Positions 42,826 to 52,153 of a stretch of DNA of 64,000 nucleotides are shown in pieces. Source of the DNA: Bin5 sp965207495 (lineage in GTDB: Bacteria; Chloroflexota; Anaerolineae; Caldilineales; Caldilineaceae); assembly GCA_965207495.1 (NCBI GenBank), contig OZ242287.1:1240001-1304000 (forward strand). The letters run 5' to 3'. Under the pieces are notes generated by a model that was given only the letters and a program-made list of their open reading frames with translations, had not been told where the DNA came from and ran no database searches. The position numbers and the translations under genes are program-made. The first letter of the stretch is position 1. The number at the start of each line of letters is the position of its first letter.

Positions 42826-44544
42826 ATGCTCCTGTTCCACATTGCAGGCGAAGCCCGCAGCCGCTACTGCTACTACTTGGCCGAGATCCTGCGCATGGAA
42901 GGGTTCGTTGATTTTTCCGAAGAGGATATCAGCGCGCTGGACGGAAATTCCCTGGCCCAACACGATCTCGTAATCCTGCCGCGCGCCGCGCTCAGCCGCG
43001 TCCAGATGGAACAGCTGGTCGATTATGTGCGCCATGGGGGCCGGCTCATCGCTTTTCAGCCCGAGCCGCAGCTGACCGAAGAATTGGACCTGCGCCCTAC
43101 CTACCGCGGCCTCGATGGCGGCCTGCTGCACATCGACACCCGTCATCCCGCCCTACAGGGATTGAGCAGCGAACCGGTCCAGGTCGTGACGCCCGCGGTC
43201 GAGTGGTCGCTCGACACCGCAAAAGCCGCAAGCGAGCTGGCCGCCATCCGCCCTGCCGTGAACGTAACAGCAGAAGGAACACCCGCCATCGTATCGGTAT
43301 CCGTAGGACGCGGCGCCGCAGTCCTGTTTTCCTATGACCTTCCCCACACCGTCGCCCGTCTGCGCCAGGGCAACCCCGATCACGTCGATCTCTGTTTTGC
43401 CGGCCTCGACGGCATCTACCGCCCCAGCGAACTGTTTGTAGGCCAGCTGCCTTTGGAGCAAATGCTGATCCCGCAGGCCGACCTGCACAGCGCCCTGCTC
43501 GCCCGCCTGATCGAAGAGCTCGCGCCCCGGCCGCGGCTATGGTACTACCCCCAAGCCGAACAGAGCAGCGTCCTGATCATGACCAGCGACGACGACTGGT
43601 CTACCTTGCCCCAATTCGAAACACTGCTCGACGGGCTGCGCAGCAGGCAGGCCCGCTGTACCTTCTACGTCGTTCCCAAAACCAACCTGACTCGCGACCG
43701 CATCGAGGCCTGGGAAGTCGATGGCCATACATTCAGTGTCCACCCTGCCCTCGAGATCGATACCGTCATTGAATTGAAAATAGAGGAGCCGCAAAGCGCT
43801 CTCGTCGGACCGATGCTGGCCGAAAACATCGAGCGCTACCAGCGGGAGTTTGGAAGGCCCGTGCGCACCGTTCGCCACCATGCAGCGCGCTGGCGTGGCT
43901 ATGTCGACGCCGCCCGCGATCTCTCCGAGTTAGGTGTGCGCATGGACCTGAACTATCTCGCCGTTTCGCCCTTTCTCGGCTATATGTGCGGCTCGGGACG
44001 TCCCCTCCGCTTCGTCGACCAGGACGGCGCCCTCATCGACTGTTTCCAGCAGCCCACCCACTGGACTGAGGAGTGCCTCATCCACCCCGAATTCGTTTTC
44101 AGCTTCAAATGGGATGTCGAACGCGCCCTGAAAGAAACCGGCGATATCATACGCCGCGCCGCCCGCCGCTACTACACGCCAGTCGCGCTCAATTCCCACC
44201 CCGTCAGTTTTGCCACCTATTCCAGCCCCCTCATCGAGGGCAACTGGGACACCGCCGTGGCAGAGGGCGTGCCCATTCTCTCTGCCGACGACTGGCTCGA
44301 CTGGACCGAAAGTCGCAACCAGGTCCGTATCGACCTGGACCCCGCAGGGGGAACGCTGCACGCGGCCTCTCCCCTGCCTGCAGTGACCCTTCTCCTGCCG
44401 CCCGCGCTGGAGCTAAATCCAGGCGGCGGTCAGACCGGCGCGCAGGTACGCTGGGGCCGCCGCTACACAACGATCACCTTCAGCGATCTGTCCACAGGGG
44501 TTCCCTATCGATTCAACTATTCCAAAGGGGAAGGTACCAATTGA
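42826..44544 (+). CDS. Two-domain protein: amidotransferase-fold N-terminus and polysaccharide-deacetylase-like C-terminus
   Basis: A 572-residue cytoplasmic protein. Residues 1-180 look like a class-I glutamine-amidotransferase/ThuA-like flavodoxin fold (YYLAEILRMEGF, HDLVILPRAALSRVQMEQLV, YVRHGGRLIAF) but have no catalytic Cys. From ~240 a deacetylase-like barrel follows: LIMTSDDDWSTLPQF with the metal Asp motif, CTFYVVP, and GHTFSVHP resembling the H-x3/4-H motif, then VRHHAARWRGY. A ~70-residue C-terminal sandwich ends the chain. The exact substrate is unknown. It sits between an oxidoreductase and an enolase-family gene, and its stop overlaps the latter's TTG start. Confidence 0.65.
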   Translation: MLLFHIAGEARSRYCYYLAEILRMEGFVDFSEEDISALDGNSLAQHDLVILPRAALSRVQMEQLVDYVRHGGRLIAFQPEPQLTEELDLRPTYRGLDGGLLHIDTRHPALQGLSSEPVQVVTPAVEWSLDTAKAASELAAIRPAVNVTAEGTPAIVSVSVGRGAAVLFSYDLPHTVARLRQGNPDHVDLCFAGLDGIYRPSELFVGQLPLEQMLIPQADLHSALLARLIEELAPRPRLWYYPQAEQSSVLIMTSDDDWSTLPQFETLLDGLRSRQARCTFYVVPKTNLTRDRIEAWEVDGHTFSVHPALEIDTVIELKIEEPQSALVGPMLAENIERYQREFGRPVRTVRHHAARWRGYVDAARDLSELGVRMDLNYLAVSPFLGYMCGSGRPLRFVDQDGALIDCFQQPTHWTEECLIHPEFVFSFKWDVERALKETGDIIRRAARRYYTPVALNSHPVSFATYSSPLIEGNWDTAVAEGVPILSADDWLDWTESRNQVRIDLDPAGGTLHAASPLPAVTLLLPPALELNPGGGQTGAQVRWGRRYTTITFSDLSTGVPYRFNYSKGEGTN

Positions 44545-45659
44545 AGATAATCCAGATCGAGACAATCCCAGTCAACGTCCCCATCAGCCCCGAAAGAGCC
44601 ATCCGCGGCGGTCGCGGCGGCCATACCGAATCCCCCTTCCTCCTCGTCAGAGTCCACACCGACGCCGGCATCGAAGGCCTCGGCGAGGTCTCCTGCACCC
44701 CTATCTGGAGCGGCGAAGACCAGGTCACTGCCGCCCACTTCATCAACCGCATCCTCGCGCCCCTGCTCACCGGCCAGGACCCAACCGAAATCGAGCGCCT
44801 CACGGCCGCCGTCGACGCCGCCGTCGCCAACAACCCCTTCACCAAGGCCGGCTTGGAGATGGCCCTCTGGGACATCCTGGGCAAGGTCGCCGGCCTGCCC
44901 CTCTACCGTCTCCTCGGGGGACCGGTACGCGATAGTGTAAAAACAAAATTCTCAGTCTCCGGGCTTGCGCCCGATCAGGCCGCCGCCATCGCTGCCTGGG
45001 CCGTCGACCAGGGCTTCGACACTATGAAGGTCAAGGTCGGCCTCGACCCCGCCGGCGACGTTGCTCGCGTCGCCGCCGTCCGCGACGCCGTCGGCCCCGA
45101 CGTACGCCTCGGCGTCGACGCCAACGGCGGCTGGTCCGTGCGCACCGCCGTCCAGACCATACCCCAGCTCTACCGTTACGACATCTACTTCGTCGAGCAG
45201 CCCACGCCCGATCAGGACGTAACCTGGCTCGCCGACGTCCGCCGCCGCACACATCTGCCCGTCATGGCCGACGAAATCGTCTACTCGCCCCAGGATGCCA
45301 TGGCCGTCGCCCGCGCCCAGGCCGCCGACGTTATCTCCCTCTACGTCGGCAAGGGCGGCATCACCGCCGCCCGCAACGTCGCCGCAGTCGCCGCCGCCGC
45401 CGGCCTCGTCTGCACCGTCGGCAGCAACCTCGAGCTGGGCATCGGCAACGCCGCCATGATTCACCTCGCCATGGCCACCCCCGCCATCGACGCCGAGACC
45501 TTCCCTTGCGACATCCTCAGCCCCTTCTTCTACGAGACCGACCTCCTCCAGACCCCCCTCCCCATCCGCGCCGGCGAAGCCCGTCCACCCTCCGACCCCG
45601 GCCTCGGTGTCGCCCTCGACGAAGACCAACTCGCCTTCTACCGCACCGACAAAACCTGA
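44541..45659 (+). CDS. Mandelate racemase/muconate-lactonizing enolase-superfamily enzyme
   Basis: A 372-residue enolase-superfamily enzyme. I start it at TTG 44541, which overlaps the previous stop (TTGA) and has AAGGGGAAGG 7 nt upstream; the open frame extends much further back but is a shadow of the upstream gene. The catalytic K-x-K is MKVKVG. Metal ligands are in VDANGGW, FVEQP and MADEIV, and a GSNLELGIG loop closes the barrel. The K-x-K plus D/E/D pattern is that of the MLE subgroup (cycloisomerase, dipeptide epimerase, racemase). With the two upstream genes it probably handles a sugar acid or related carboxylate. Confidence 0.9.
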   Translation: MKIIQIETIPVNVPISPERAIRGGRGGHTESPFLLVRVHTDAGIEGLGEVSCTPIWSGEDQVTAAHFINRILAPLLTGQDPTEIERLTAAVDAAVANNPFTKAGLEMALWDILGKVAGLPLYRLLGGPVRDSVKTKFSVSGLAPDQAAAIAAWAVDQGFDTMKVKVGLDPAGDVARVAAVRDAVGPDVRLGVDANGGWSVRTAVQTIPQLYRYDIYFVEQPTPDQDVTWLADVRRRTHLPVMADEIVYSPQDAMAVARAQAADVISLYVGKGGITAARNVAAVAAAAGLVCTVGSNLELGIGNAAMIHLAMATPAIDAETFPCDILSPFFYETDLLQTPLPIRAGEARPPSDPGLGVALDEDQLAFYRTDKT

Positions 45660-45738
45660 CCCATGCCCATCCCTCAAATCCCCCCAAATTCCTATTGAGC
45701 CAGCATCCCCCCTAAGCCGCTTTCCCAACAACAAAAAA

Positions 45739-45756
45739 CCCCGCACAAATGCGGGG
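45739..45756 (-). terminator. Bidirectional-type terminator hairpin
   Basis: CCCCGCA/TGCGGGG with a CAAA loop. On the minus strand it is followed by GGTTTTTTGTTG, so it fits the end of the minus-strand peptide-transport operon. It also lies 80 nt after the convergent enolase-family gene. Confidence 0.8.
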
Positions 45757-45839
45757 CCACCAAAACTATACGACTGAAACTATCCCTTACCGCGCAAGCG
45801 CTGTCAGGAACTAACCACTATCCACTGACCACTGCAGTT

Positions 45840-46826
45840 TCACTGCAACCGTATACGCGGATCCACCACTGCCAGCAGAATATCCGACAGCAGCGTACCG
45901 ATTACTGTCAGCGTGCTCAACAGAAACAGGAAACTGCCCGCCAGGTACATGTCCTGCGAAGTCAGCGAACGCAGCAGCAGCGGCCCCGTCGTCTGCAAGC
46001 TCAACACCATCGCCACCAGCGTCGTGCCCGACACAAGACTGGCCAGAGACCAGCCAACCGTGCTGAAAAACGGGTTCAGCGCAACCCGCACCGGATACTT
46101 CCAGATTAACGAGCTTTCCTTGACGCCCTTCGCCCGCGCCGTCTCCACATACGGCTTGTTCAACTCATCCAGCAAGTTTGCGCGCGTGATACGAATGTTG
46201 CCCGCCGTGCCGTTAACCGCCACGATCAACATCGGCACCCAGATGTGCTTCAACATATCCATGATCTTCGGCCAGCTCCACGGCTCCAGAACATATTCGT
46301 CAGAAAACAGGCCGCCCACATTCATGCCCAGCATAGACTGGGCCAGAAAGAGCACGATCAACGCCAGCAAAAAACCCGGTGTCCCCAAGCCGATAAAGCT
46401 GAACGTCGTCATCAGATAGTCGAGCCACGAGTATTGATGGGTCGCCGAATAGACCCCCACCGGTATGGCGATAAACCAGCCGACAAGCAGCGCCCCCATC
46501 GATAGCGCCATCGTCAACCCCAGGCGTTCCCAGATCAACTCACTGACCGGCTTCTGCCATTCGAACGACTGTCCCCAGTCGCCCTTCACCAACACGCCGT
46601 AGATCCACTTGAAATACTGCACATACGCAGGCTGGCCCAGCCCGTAACGCTGTCGCAGCGACGCCAACTCGGCTTCGTCGACCTCATCCCCCTCCTGCCG
46701 CAACTGGGCAACATACGAAGTCAGAAAATCACCCGGCGGCAGCTGGATTACAGCGAACGACAGAATCGAAATCGCGATCAGCATCGGTATGATCAGCAGA
46801 ATTCGTTGAACAATATAGGCCAGCAT
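45840..46826 (-). CDS. Peptide/nickel-type ABC importer permease DppB
   Basis: DppB/OppB-type permease of 328 residues. ATG 46826 (MLAYIVQRILLIIPM) is chosen over 46880 because GGGGG lies ~5 nt upstream and the product then has exactly the length of the plus-strand DppB (328). The first segment continues IQLPPGDFLT, shared by both. The EAA loop region reads NLLDELNKPYVETARAKGV. It needs a DppC partner, which this operon lacks. It follows the SBP gene after a long hairpin. Confidence 0.92.
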   Translation of the reverse strand: MLAYIVQRILLIIPMLIAISILSFAVIQLPPGDFLTSYVAQLRQEGDEVDEAELASLRQRYGLGQPAYVQYFKWIYGVLVKGDWGQSFEWQKPVSELIWERLGLTMALSMGALLVGWFIAIPVGVYSATHQYSWLDYLMTTFSFIGLGTPGFLLALIVLFLAQSMLGMNVGGLFSDEYVLEPWSWPKIMDMLKHIWVPMLIVAVNGTAGNIRITRANLLDELNKPYVETARAKGVKESSLIWKYPVRVALNPFFSTVGWSLASLVSGTTLVAMVLSLQTTGPLLLRSLTSQDMYLAGSFLFLLSTLTVIGTLLSDILLAVVDPRIRLQ

Positions 46827-46852
46827 TAAAACCCCCGAAAAAACAGCAGCAA

Positions 46853-46895
46853 GAAGATGAGAGAGGAGCGAGCGACTCACTCCTCTCTCATCTTC
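46853..46895 (-). promoter_or_regulatory. Intercistronic inverted repeat after SBP gene
   Basis: Perfect 16-bp arms GAAGATGAGAGAGGAG and CTCCTCTCTCATCTTC with an 11-nt loop, between the SBP stop and the DppB start. It probably acts as mRNA stabiliser or attenuator favouring SBP over permease. Confidence 0.8.
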
Positions 46896-46913
46896 ACTCT
46901 ATTCTTCACCGTT

Positions 46914-48941
46914 CTACGTGCTCATGGAATCCGGATCTTCCCAGAAATAGGTCTCGGTGTGGAGCAGATGCTCGTCACCGGTCGTATCATCCAGCGGGAA
47001 GCCGGACAGGTAATTGCGGACACCGTTCTTGACGATAATCGGCGCCGGGCGCTCGCCCAGGTAGCCAATCATTGGCAGCTCTTCGGCCCAGATGTCCAGA
47101 ATCTGGTGGAACATCGCCGTCTGCTTGTCGGGGTCCGGCTCAATCTTGATGGCGTCCCAGATCTCCCAGATCGTCCAGACCCAGTGACCGGCCGGCGGCT
47201 CGACGCCTGCCGGGTTGGTGCCGCCGCTGTTGCGCCAGTGCGCCCAGCCAGCTGCCCACGGGCGGTCCGGCTGCTCACAAGTCCAGATCGTGGGATTGAC
47301 CAACGGCACGACCGTGCGGTCACCGCCCCACCAGGCAGCTTCGATCTCGTTGGCGCCGTGGTGCTCCTCGTACAGCGAACGCTCAAAGCCCTTGTAAGCG
47401 GCTTTGACGCCCACCGCCGCGTAGTACTTGATCACTTCCTGCACCGTATCTTCGCTCGTCGTACCCGGCTGCGCCGTGCCTTCGATGATGAAGCTGAGCG
47501 TGTCGCCGCTGCCGTCGTTGAACAGACGGAAACCATCGCTGTCCTTCTCCGCGTAGCCGGCATCGTCCAGAAGCTGGTTGGCCAGGTCCGGGTCATACTG
47601 GATCCACGCATTGGCCTGCTTGGGGTACGCCTGCGCCGAGCTTTCCAGCGGGCTGTACTGCCTCGGCGTCATCAGGCCGTCCCACACAAGCTCGTTGAGC
47701 GCGACGCGGTCGACCGCGACGGAGAGCGCGATGCGCACGTCGCGAATGTTGAAGAACTCGTTCAGACGCTCGTTCTTGGTCGCCTGGTTGAGCTGGATGG
47801 CGGAGTGGCCGGAGGCCGAGCCAAGGAATACCTGATAGTCACCGGACTCTTCGTTTTCCTTGTAGAGGGTGAAGTTGCCGATATTGACATGGCGCGCCTG
47901 GAAGTCGATCTCACCGTTGATGATGCGCAGGTCGAAGACGTCGTTCGTTTCGAACAGGCGATGAGAGACGTCGTCAATGTAGGGCAGCTGCCTGCCATCG
48001 GAATCGACACCGAAGAAGTAAGGGTTGCGCTCCATCAGGAAGAGCTCGTTGGACAGCTCGTTCTTGGAGATCCAGGGGCCGATGCTGGGCAGGTCAGGGT
48101 TCAGATACCACCAGCGTCGGTCGGTATAGTACTCTTCCCAGCTGTTGAAGCCGGCCTCTTCCACCTGTGCCTGCAGCCCATCCTGGTCATCGGTCAGGTC
48201 CATGTGGAACTGCTTCAGATAGTGGCCGGGCAGGTAAAGGTTTCGAGTCTGGCGGCCCATCCGGAAGACGTAAAGCGGGTTGGGCAGCGGGAACTTGAAG
48301 GTGACGGTGGAGTCGTCGACGATTTCGAGCTCCATCGGCGTACGCTCGGGGCCGGAGACCCAGGTGCCGCCAATGCTGGGCGAGATGGTTGTATTGGTCT
48401 CGTCCTCTTCCCACCACCAGCGGATCGCCTCAGTGGTGAAGGGAGTGCCGTCGGACCAGCTCATGCCCTCGCGCAGATGGAAGGTCCACTCGGAGGCGTC
48501 ATCGTTGATCTCCCAGGATTCGGCCATGCGCGGCTGCATGTTCAGGTTCTGGTCGTACCAGGACAGTCCGCGGTCCTGCATCTTGGTCGGGCCCCAGCGG
48601 TCGGAGACGCCCTTGAAGCCGCGGCGGAAGGTGCCGCCGTAGTTGCCATTCTCCTCAGCAACCGGCATCACCATCGGGTTGACCGGCAGGCGCTCGTCAA
48701 CGGGCGGGAGGTCGCCGGCGGCAACCATCTCAGCCAGCATCGGCGCTTCGCTGTATTGGGACGCCGGTGTCGCCGGCGCAGCCTCGGACGACTCGGCTGC
48801 CGAGTCATCGGCAGGCGCCTCTTCCATCGCCGCCGGCTCACCGCTGGCGCCGCAGGCCACAGCCACCGCACCCGCAGCGGCCACACCCGACACGCGCATG
48901 AACTCGCGTCGGGAAATCGACTTTGGTGCAATTCTTCGCAT
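46914..48941 (-). CDS. Peptide/nickel-type ABC solute-binding lipoprotein (Tat signal)
   Basis: SBP_bac_5-family protein of 675 residues. The Tat motif is SRREFMR (R11-R12) and the lipobox ends at C30 (AVAVAC). After an acidic Ala/Glu linker comes the lineage motif MVAAGDLPPVDERLPVNPMV then NYGGTFRRG, also found in the other SBPs here. HLREGMSWSDGTPFTTEAIR is the family signature. It delivers peptides or other oligomers to the permease encoded downstream. It follows the radical SAM gene by ~100 nt. Confidence 0.93.
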   Translation of the reverse strand: MRRIAPKSISRREFMRVSGVAAAGAVAVACGASGEPAAMEEAPADDSAAESSEAAPATPASQYSEAPMLAEMVAAGDLPPVDERLPVNPMVMPVAEENGNYGGTFRRGFKGVSDRWGPTKMQDRGLSWYDQNLNMQPRMAESWEINDDASEWTFHLREGMSWSDGTPFTTEAIRWWWEEDETNTTISPSIGGTWVSGPERTPMELEIVDDSTVTFKFPLPNPLYVFRMGRQTRNLYLPGHYLKQFHMDLTDDQDGLQAQVEEAGFNSWEEYYTDRRWWYLNPDLPSIGPWISKNELSNELFLMERNPYFFGVDSDGRQLPYIDDVSHRLFETNDVFDLRIINGEIDFQARHVNIGNFTLYKENEESGDYQVFLGSASGHSAIQLNQATKNERLNEFFNIRDVRIALSVAVDRVALNELVWDGLMTPRQYSPLESSAQAYPKQANAWIQYDPDLANQLLDDAGYAEKDSDGFRLFNDGSGDTLSFIIEGTAQPGTTSEDTVQEVIKYYAAVGVKAAYKGFERSLYEEHHGANEIEAAWWGGDRTVVPLVNPTIWTCEQPDRPWAAGWAHWRNSGGTNPAGVEPPAGHWVWTIWEIWDAIKIEPDPDKQTAMFHQILDIWAEELPMIGYLGERPAPIIVKNGVRNYLSGFPLDDTTGDEHLLHTETYFWEDPDSMST

Positions 48942-49040
48942 TCTACTCTCCTTACTGAAACTGAATGAAAATTATGGGGTACTGCAGTGTGCAAACTTCA
49001 GTGTCCAGGCCCGACTCAACTGGCCACTGACCACTGGACA

Positions 49041-50957
49041 CTACTGCACCACGCCATCCTCCGGCACAAGCCAGGGTGGATGCGGAAGATGCCGCTCACT
49101 CAGATGGCTGGCATAGAGGAACCGGTAAACATCACTGATATAGAACTGCGGATAACGCTTGGGGGGCAGCGATTCCAGGAACTTGTCGTGAACCATCTCC
49201 GCCATCTGCTCGCTCATGCCCGCGCTCACTTCAAAGTCGAAATAAATCTCCAGATCCTTGGACGGATCTTCCATTACCCGTTTTACCCCGAATGATTCCG
49301 GGTACTTGTGCGCCGGCGAGTCCCGCTCCATCAGAAACGTGCCCATCGCCGCCGAATGGATGTACTGTTTGTGCCCGTACAGGAAGTTGACCGTCTCCTG
49401 CGCGTCCTCGATCGTTTCTCCGGGAAAGCCGAAAAAGAAAAACGTATGATTCCAGATACCGGCCGCCGCGCTCTCCTTCAAAATCCGGCTCATATGCGGC
49501 AGCTGTGTGCCCTTGATCATATGGTCGATGATCGCTGTAGACGCGCTCTCCAGGCCGAACAGGATCATCCTGCACCCGCCCGCCCCCATATCCTCCAGCA
49601 GCTGCCCCGAAATCACCTTCTCAAAACGAACGCAGCCGCCCCAATGCAGCGTCTCCGGACGCCCGCTCATAATCTTCGAAAGATCACGCAGATTGCGCGG
49701 CGTGACCGCCTCGTCCGAAAAGAAGATATGCTTCACACCGTACTTTTCGTGCAGCGCCAGCATCTGCTCCGCCAACTGCTGCGCACGAAGCTGGCTGAAC
49801 GACTCCGGCTCGCCGTAACCAACGTTGCAGAATGCGCACTTGCCGAAATAGCAGCCCCGCGCCGTCAGTAACGGCAGCGCCAGTTCCGGCGCCAAATAGC
49901 GGTCCAGCGGCAGCCCGTCAAAGTCCGGCATCGGCAGATTCGCGATCTTCTCCGGCTCCTTGCGCTCGGTGACCAGGATCCGGCTGCCGTCCTTATAGAT
50001 CAGATTCGGAATGCCCGCCAGGCTTGTGCCGTCAGCCACCGCCCTGGCCAGCTGCAGCAGCGGCACCTCACCGTCAAAGACAATAGCGCTGTCGATCAGC
50101 TCGAACAGCGCCGGCGCGTCCGGAAACTGCGCCCGCAGCATGCTCACGTGTGGCCCGCCAACTGTCACATGACAGTCCAGCCCAGCCTCCTTGACCAGAT
50201 ACGCCGCCGTCAACCCCGGCACCAACTGCGCCATCGACGGAATCGAAATGCCAACCACGTCCGGCTGCTCCCGCACAATATCGGGCAGCAGCAGACGCCG
50301 GTAGATATCCAGGAACATATTGTGCTGGTCGTCGCGCACACCGTGGAGGAGGAAGTGGCTGCTGTCCGGCGGGCCGGCCGAATCATATCCTTGAAAATGG
50401 AGGCTCGCCGGATGGTACGGCAGGTTCGCGATCTCCAGGCAGTCGAGCAGCGTACTCAACATCCCGAGACCGATCGGGCCGTCATAAAACGCCGAAGAAC
50501 GAATCCCCGCCTTGGCGCGCTCTACCTGTTTGGCCAGGCGCGGGCCCTCCTGCAAAGCCCACTCAATCTTCCCCCCGCCGCGCCCCTCAGGACCCGCCAT
50601 CTGCCTCTGCCCTGCGGAACCCTGCGTCGCCCCGCCCTGCATCCGCTTTAACCGCCCCAACGCGCCCGTCAGATAGCGCCGGCTCAGGATCTCGTCGAAA
50701 ACCTCAACGTTCAGATCGCGCTGAATAACCTCGACACCTTCCTGCCGCAGATAAGCCGTCAGCGTCGGCAGCGCCAGATGCGGCATAGTCGGCGTCCAGT
50801 TGGGCGGGAAAAGCAGCATTACCTTGGGCCTCTTCTGGCCCCCGTTCCGCCGCGCTGCACCCTCTCCCAAGAGGCCAAGCTCTTCCAAACCGATATTGAA
50901 CTGTTCGCCAGATTCGCTTTTATTTTCCATAGACAGTTGTGACTGCAGGTCTATCAA
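49041..50957 (-). CDS. B12-binding domain radical SAM protein
   Basis: A 638-residue enzyme. The N-terminal part (residues ~45-300) has a cobalamin-binding Rossmann fold (KVMLLFPPNWTPTMPHLALP, VVGISIPSMAQLVPGL, HVTVGGPHVSML). The [4Fe-4S] motif is spaced C-x4-C-x2-C (GCYFGKCAFC), a variant of the usual C-x3-C-x2-C seen in some B12-radical SAM families. The radical SAM barrel follows, with FFFFGFPGETIEDAQETV as the conserved late strand. Substrate unknown; methylation or modification of a peptide or lipid is possible. Its location inside a peptide-transport operon suggests that the imported or exported molecule is connected, but this is inference. Confidence 0.88.
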   Translation of the reverse strand: MIDLQSQLSMENKSESGEQFNIGLEELGLLGEGAARRNGGQKRPKVMLLFPPNWTPTMPHLALPTLTAYLRQEGVEVIQRDLNVEVFDEILSRRYLTGALGRLKRMQGGATQGSAGQRQMAGPEGRGGGKIEWALQEGPRLAKQVERAKAGIRSSAFYDGPIGLGMLSTLLDCLEIANLPYHPASLHFQGYDSAGPPDSSHFLLHGVRDDQHNMFLDIYRRLLLPDIVREQPDVVGISIPSMAQLVPGLTAAYLVKEAGLDCHVTVGGPHVSMLRAQFPDAPALFELIDSAIVFDGEVPLLQLARAVADGTSLAGIPNLIYKDGSRILVTERKEPEKIANLPMPDFDGLPLDRYLAPELALPLLTARGCYFGKCAFCNVGYGEPESFSQLRAQQLAEQMLALHEKYGVKHIFFSDEAVTPRNLRDLSKIMSGRPETLHWGGCVRFEKVISGQLLEDMGAGGCRMILFGLESASTAIIDHMIKGTQLPHMSRILKESAAAGIWNHTFFFFGFPGETIEDAQETVNFLYGHKQYIHSAAMGTFLMERDSPAHKYPESFGVKRVMEDPSKDLEIYFDFEVSAGMSEQMAEMVHDKFLESLPPKRYPQFYISDVYRFLYASHLSERHLPHPPWLVPEDGVVQ

Positions 50958-50990
50958 TCTCCGCGCCGCTCCCAGCGTTCGTAGTCCAGC

Positions 50991-52076
50991 TTAGGCAACA
51001 CCTGCCAACTCCAGCTCGCCCGCATAGTGGCAACGCACGAAGTGGCCCTGTTCCATCTCCCGCAACTCCGGCGTCTCCGCCATGCAGCGGTCGTTATCGT
51101 TATATAAACACCGGGGATGGAAGTAGCAGCCGCTCGGCGGGTTCGCCGGGTCTGCAACGTCACCCTCCAGCACGATCGGCTCCGCCCGGTCGCGGGGGTC
51201 CGGCTTCGGTACCGAAGACAGAAGGGCCTCTGTATAAGGATGCTGCGGGTTGCGGTAAAGTACCTCTGTCCGCGCGCTCTCCACAAGCATGCCCACGTAC
51301 ATCACCGCCACCCGGTCGCTGATATGCTCCACCACGCTCAAATCGTGCGCGATGAACAGGTACGTGAGGTCGAACTCCTCCTGCAGGTCCTGCAACAGAT
51401 TGAGGATCTGCGCCTGCACCGACACGTCGAGCGCCGACACCGGCTCGTCGAGTACAATCAGCTGCGGGTTCAAAGCCAGCGCCCGCGCCACGCCAATACG
51501 CTGACGCTGACCGCCGCTGAACGCGTGCGGATAACGGTTCAAATACTCCGGCCGCAGCCCCACCACCCGCAGCAGCTCCGACACCCGGTCCTCCAGCTCC
51601 TGCCCCCGCGCCATATCGTTGACCAACAATGGCTCGCCCACATTCTGCAGCAGATTCATGCGCGGGTTGAGCGAGGAATAGGGGTCCTGAAACACCATCT
51701 GCATGTTGCGCCGCAGCCGTTTCAACTGCTGATTGTCCACCTGGGCAATGTTGACCGGCCCCAGCTCCTGGTCGTCGAACCAGATATCGCCTGCCGTGGG
51801 CGGAAAGGCATGCATGATCAAACGGCCCGTCGTTGTCTTTCCGCAACCGCTCTCCCCTACCAGACCCAAAGTCTCGCCCTGCCGCACGTAGAAGTTCACG
51901 CCGTCTACCGCCTTGACCTGGCCTACCGTGCGCGAGAAAAAGCCCTTCTGAATCGGGAACCACTTCCTCAGATCGGAGACTTCAAGAAGCGCATCATGGC
52001 GTCGCGTGCTGACCTCTGTCTGTTCAGTTTCGGTCTGTTCAGTTTCGACTACAGACTCGGTGTCGTTCTGAGACAA
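50991..52076 (-). CDS. Peptide/nickel-type ABC importer ATPase DppF
   Basis: ATPase of 361 residues. TTG 52076 is chosen: AGGAGG lies 7 nt upstream and the length then equals the plus-strand DppF (363). The longer frame to 52157 overlaps the upstream gene by TTGA and lacks such a site. Walker A is GESGCGKTT, the signature is FSGGQRQRIGV and Walker B is LIVLDEPVSALD. The oligopeptide-type C-terminal region (PSGCYFHPRC with further Cys) may bind an Fe-S cluster, as in the DppF family. No DppD partner is encoded in this operon. Confidence 0.92.
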   Translation of the reverse strand: MSQNDTESVVETEQTETEQTEVSTRRHDALLEVSDLRKWFPIQKGFFSRTVGQVKAVDGVNFYVRQGETLGLVGESGCGKTTTGRLIMHAFPPTAGDIWFDDQELGPVNIAQVDNQQLKRLRRNMQMVFQDPYSSLNPRMNLLQNVGEPLLVNDMARGQELEDRVSELLRVVGLRPEYLNRYPHAFSGGQRQRIGVARALALNPQLIVLDEPVSALDVSVQAQILNLLQDLQEEFDLTYLFIAHDLSVVEHISDRVAVMYVGMLVESARTEVLYRNPQHPYTEALLSSVPKPDPRDRAEPIVLEGDVADPANPPSGCYFHPRCLYNDNDRCMAETPELREMEQGHFVRCHYAGELELAGVA

Positions 52077-52153
52077 AGCGCTACCTCCTGCGAAACTAGG
52101 TTTTCGGCTGGGAGTTAGGAAACCCCACCTGCAGGCGCCGCCTGCGCAGCCGG

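Noticed and set aside
44073..44540. Extended N-terminus of the enolase-family protein
   Set aside because: It overlaps the upstream gene in another frame, while the TTG at 44541 gives the normal family length with a ribosome binding site.
46857..48968. Long plus-strand frame opposite the SBP gene
   Set aside because: It is a GC-driven antisense shadow of a clear SBP reading frame and has no recognisable domain.
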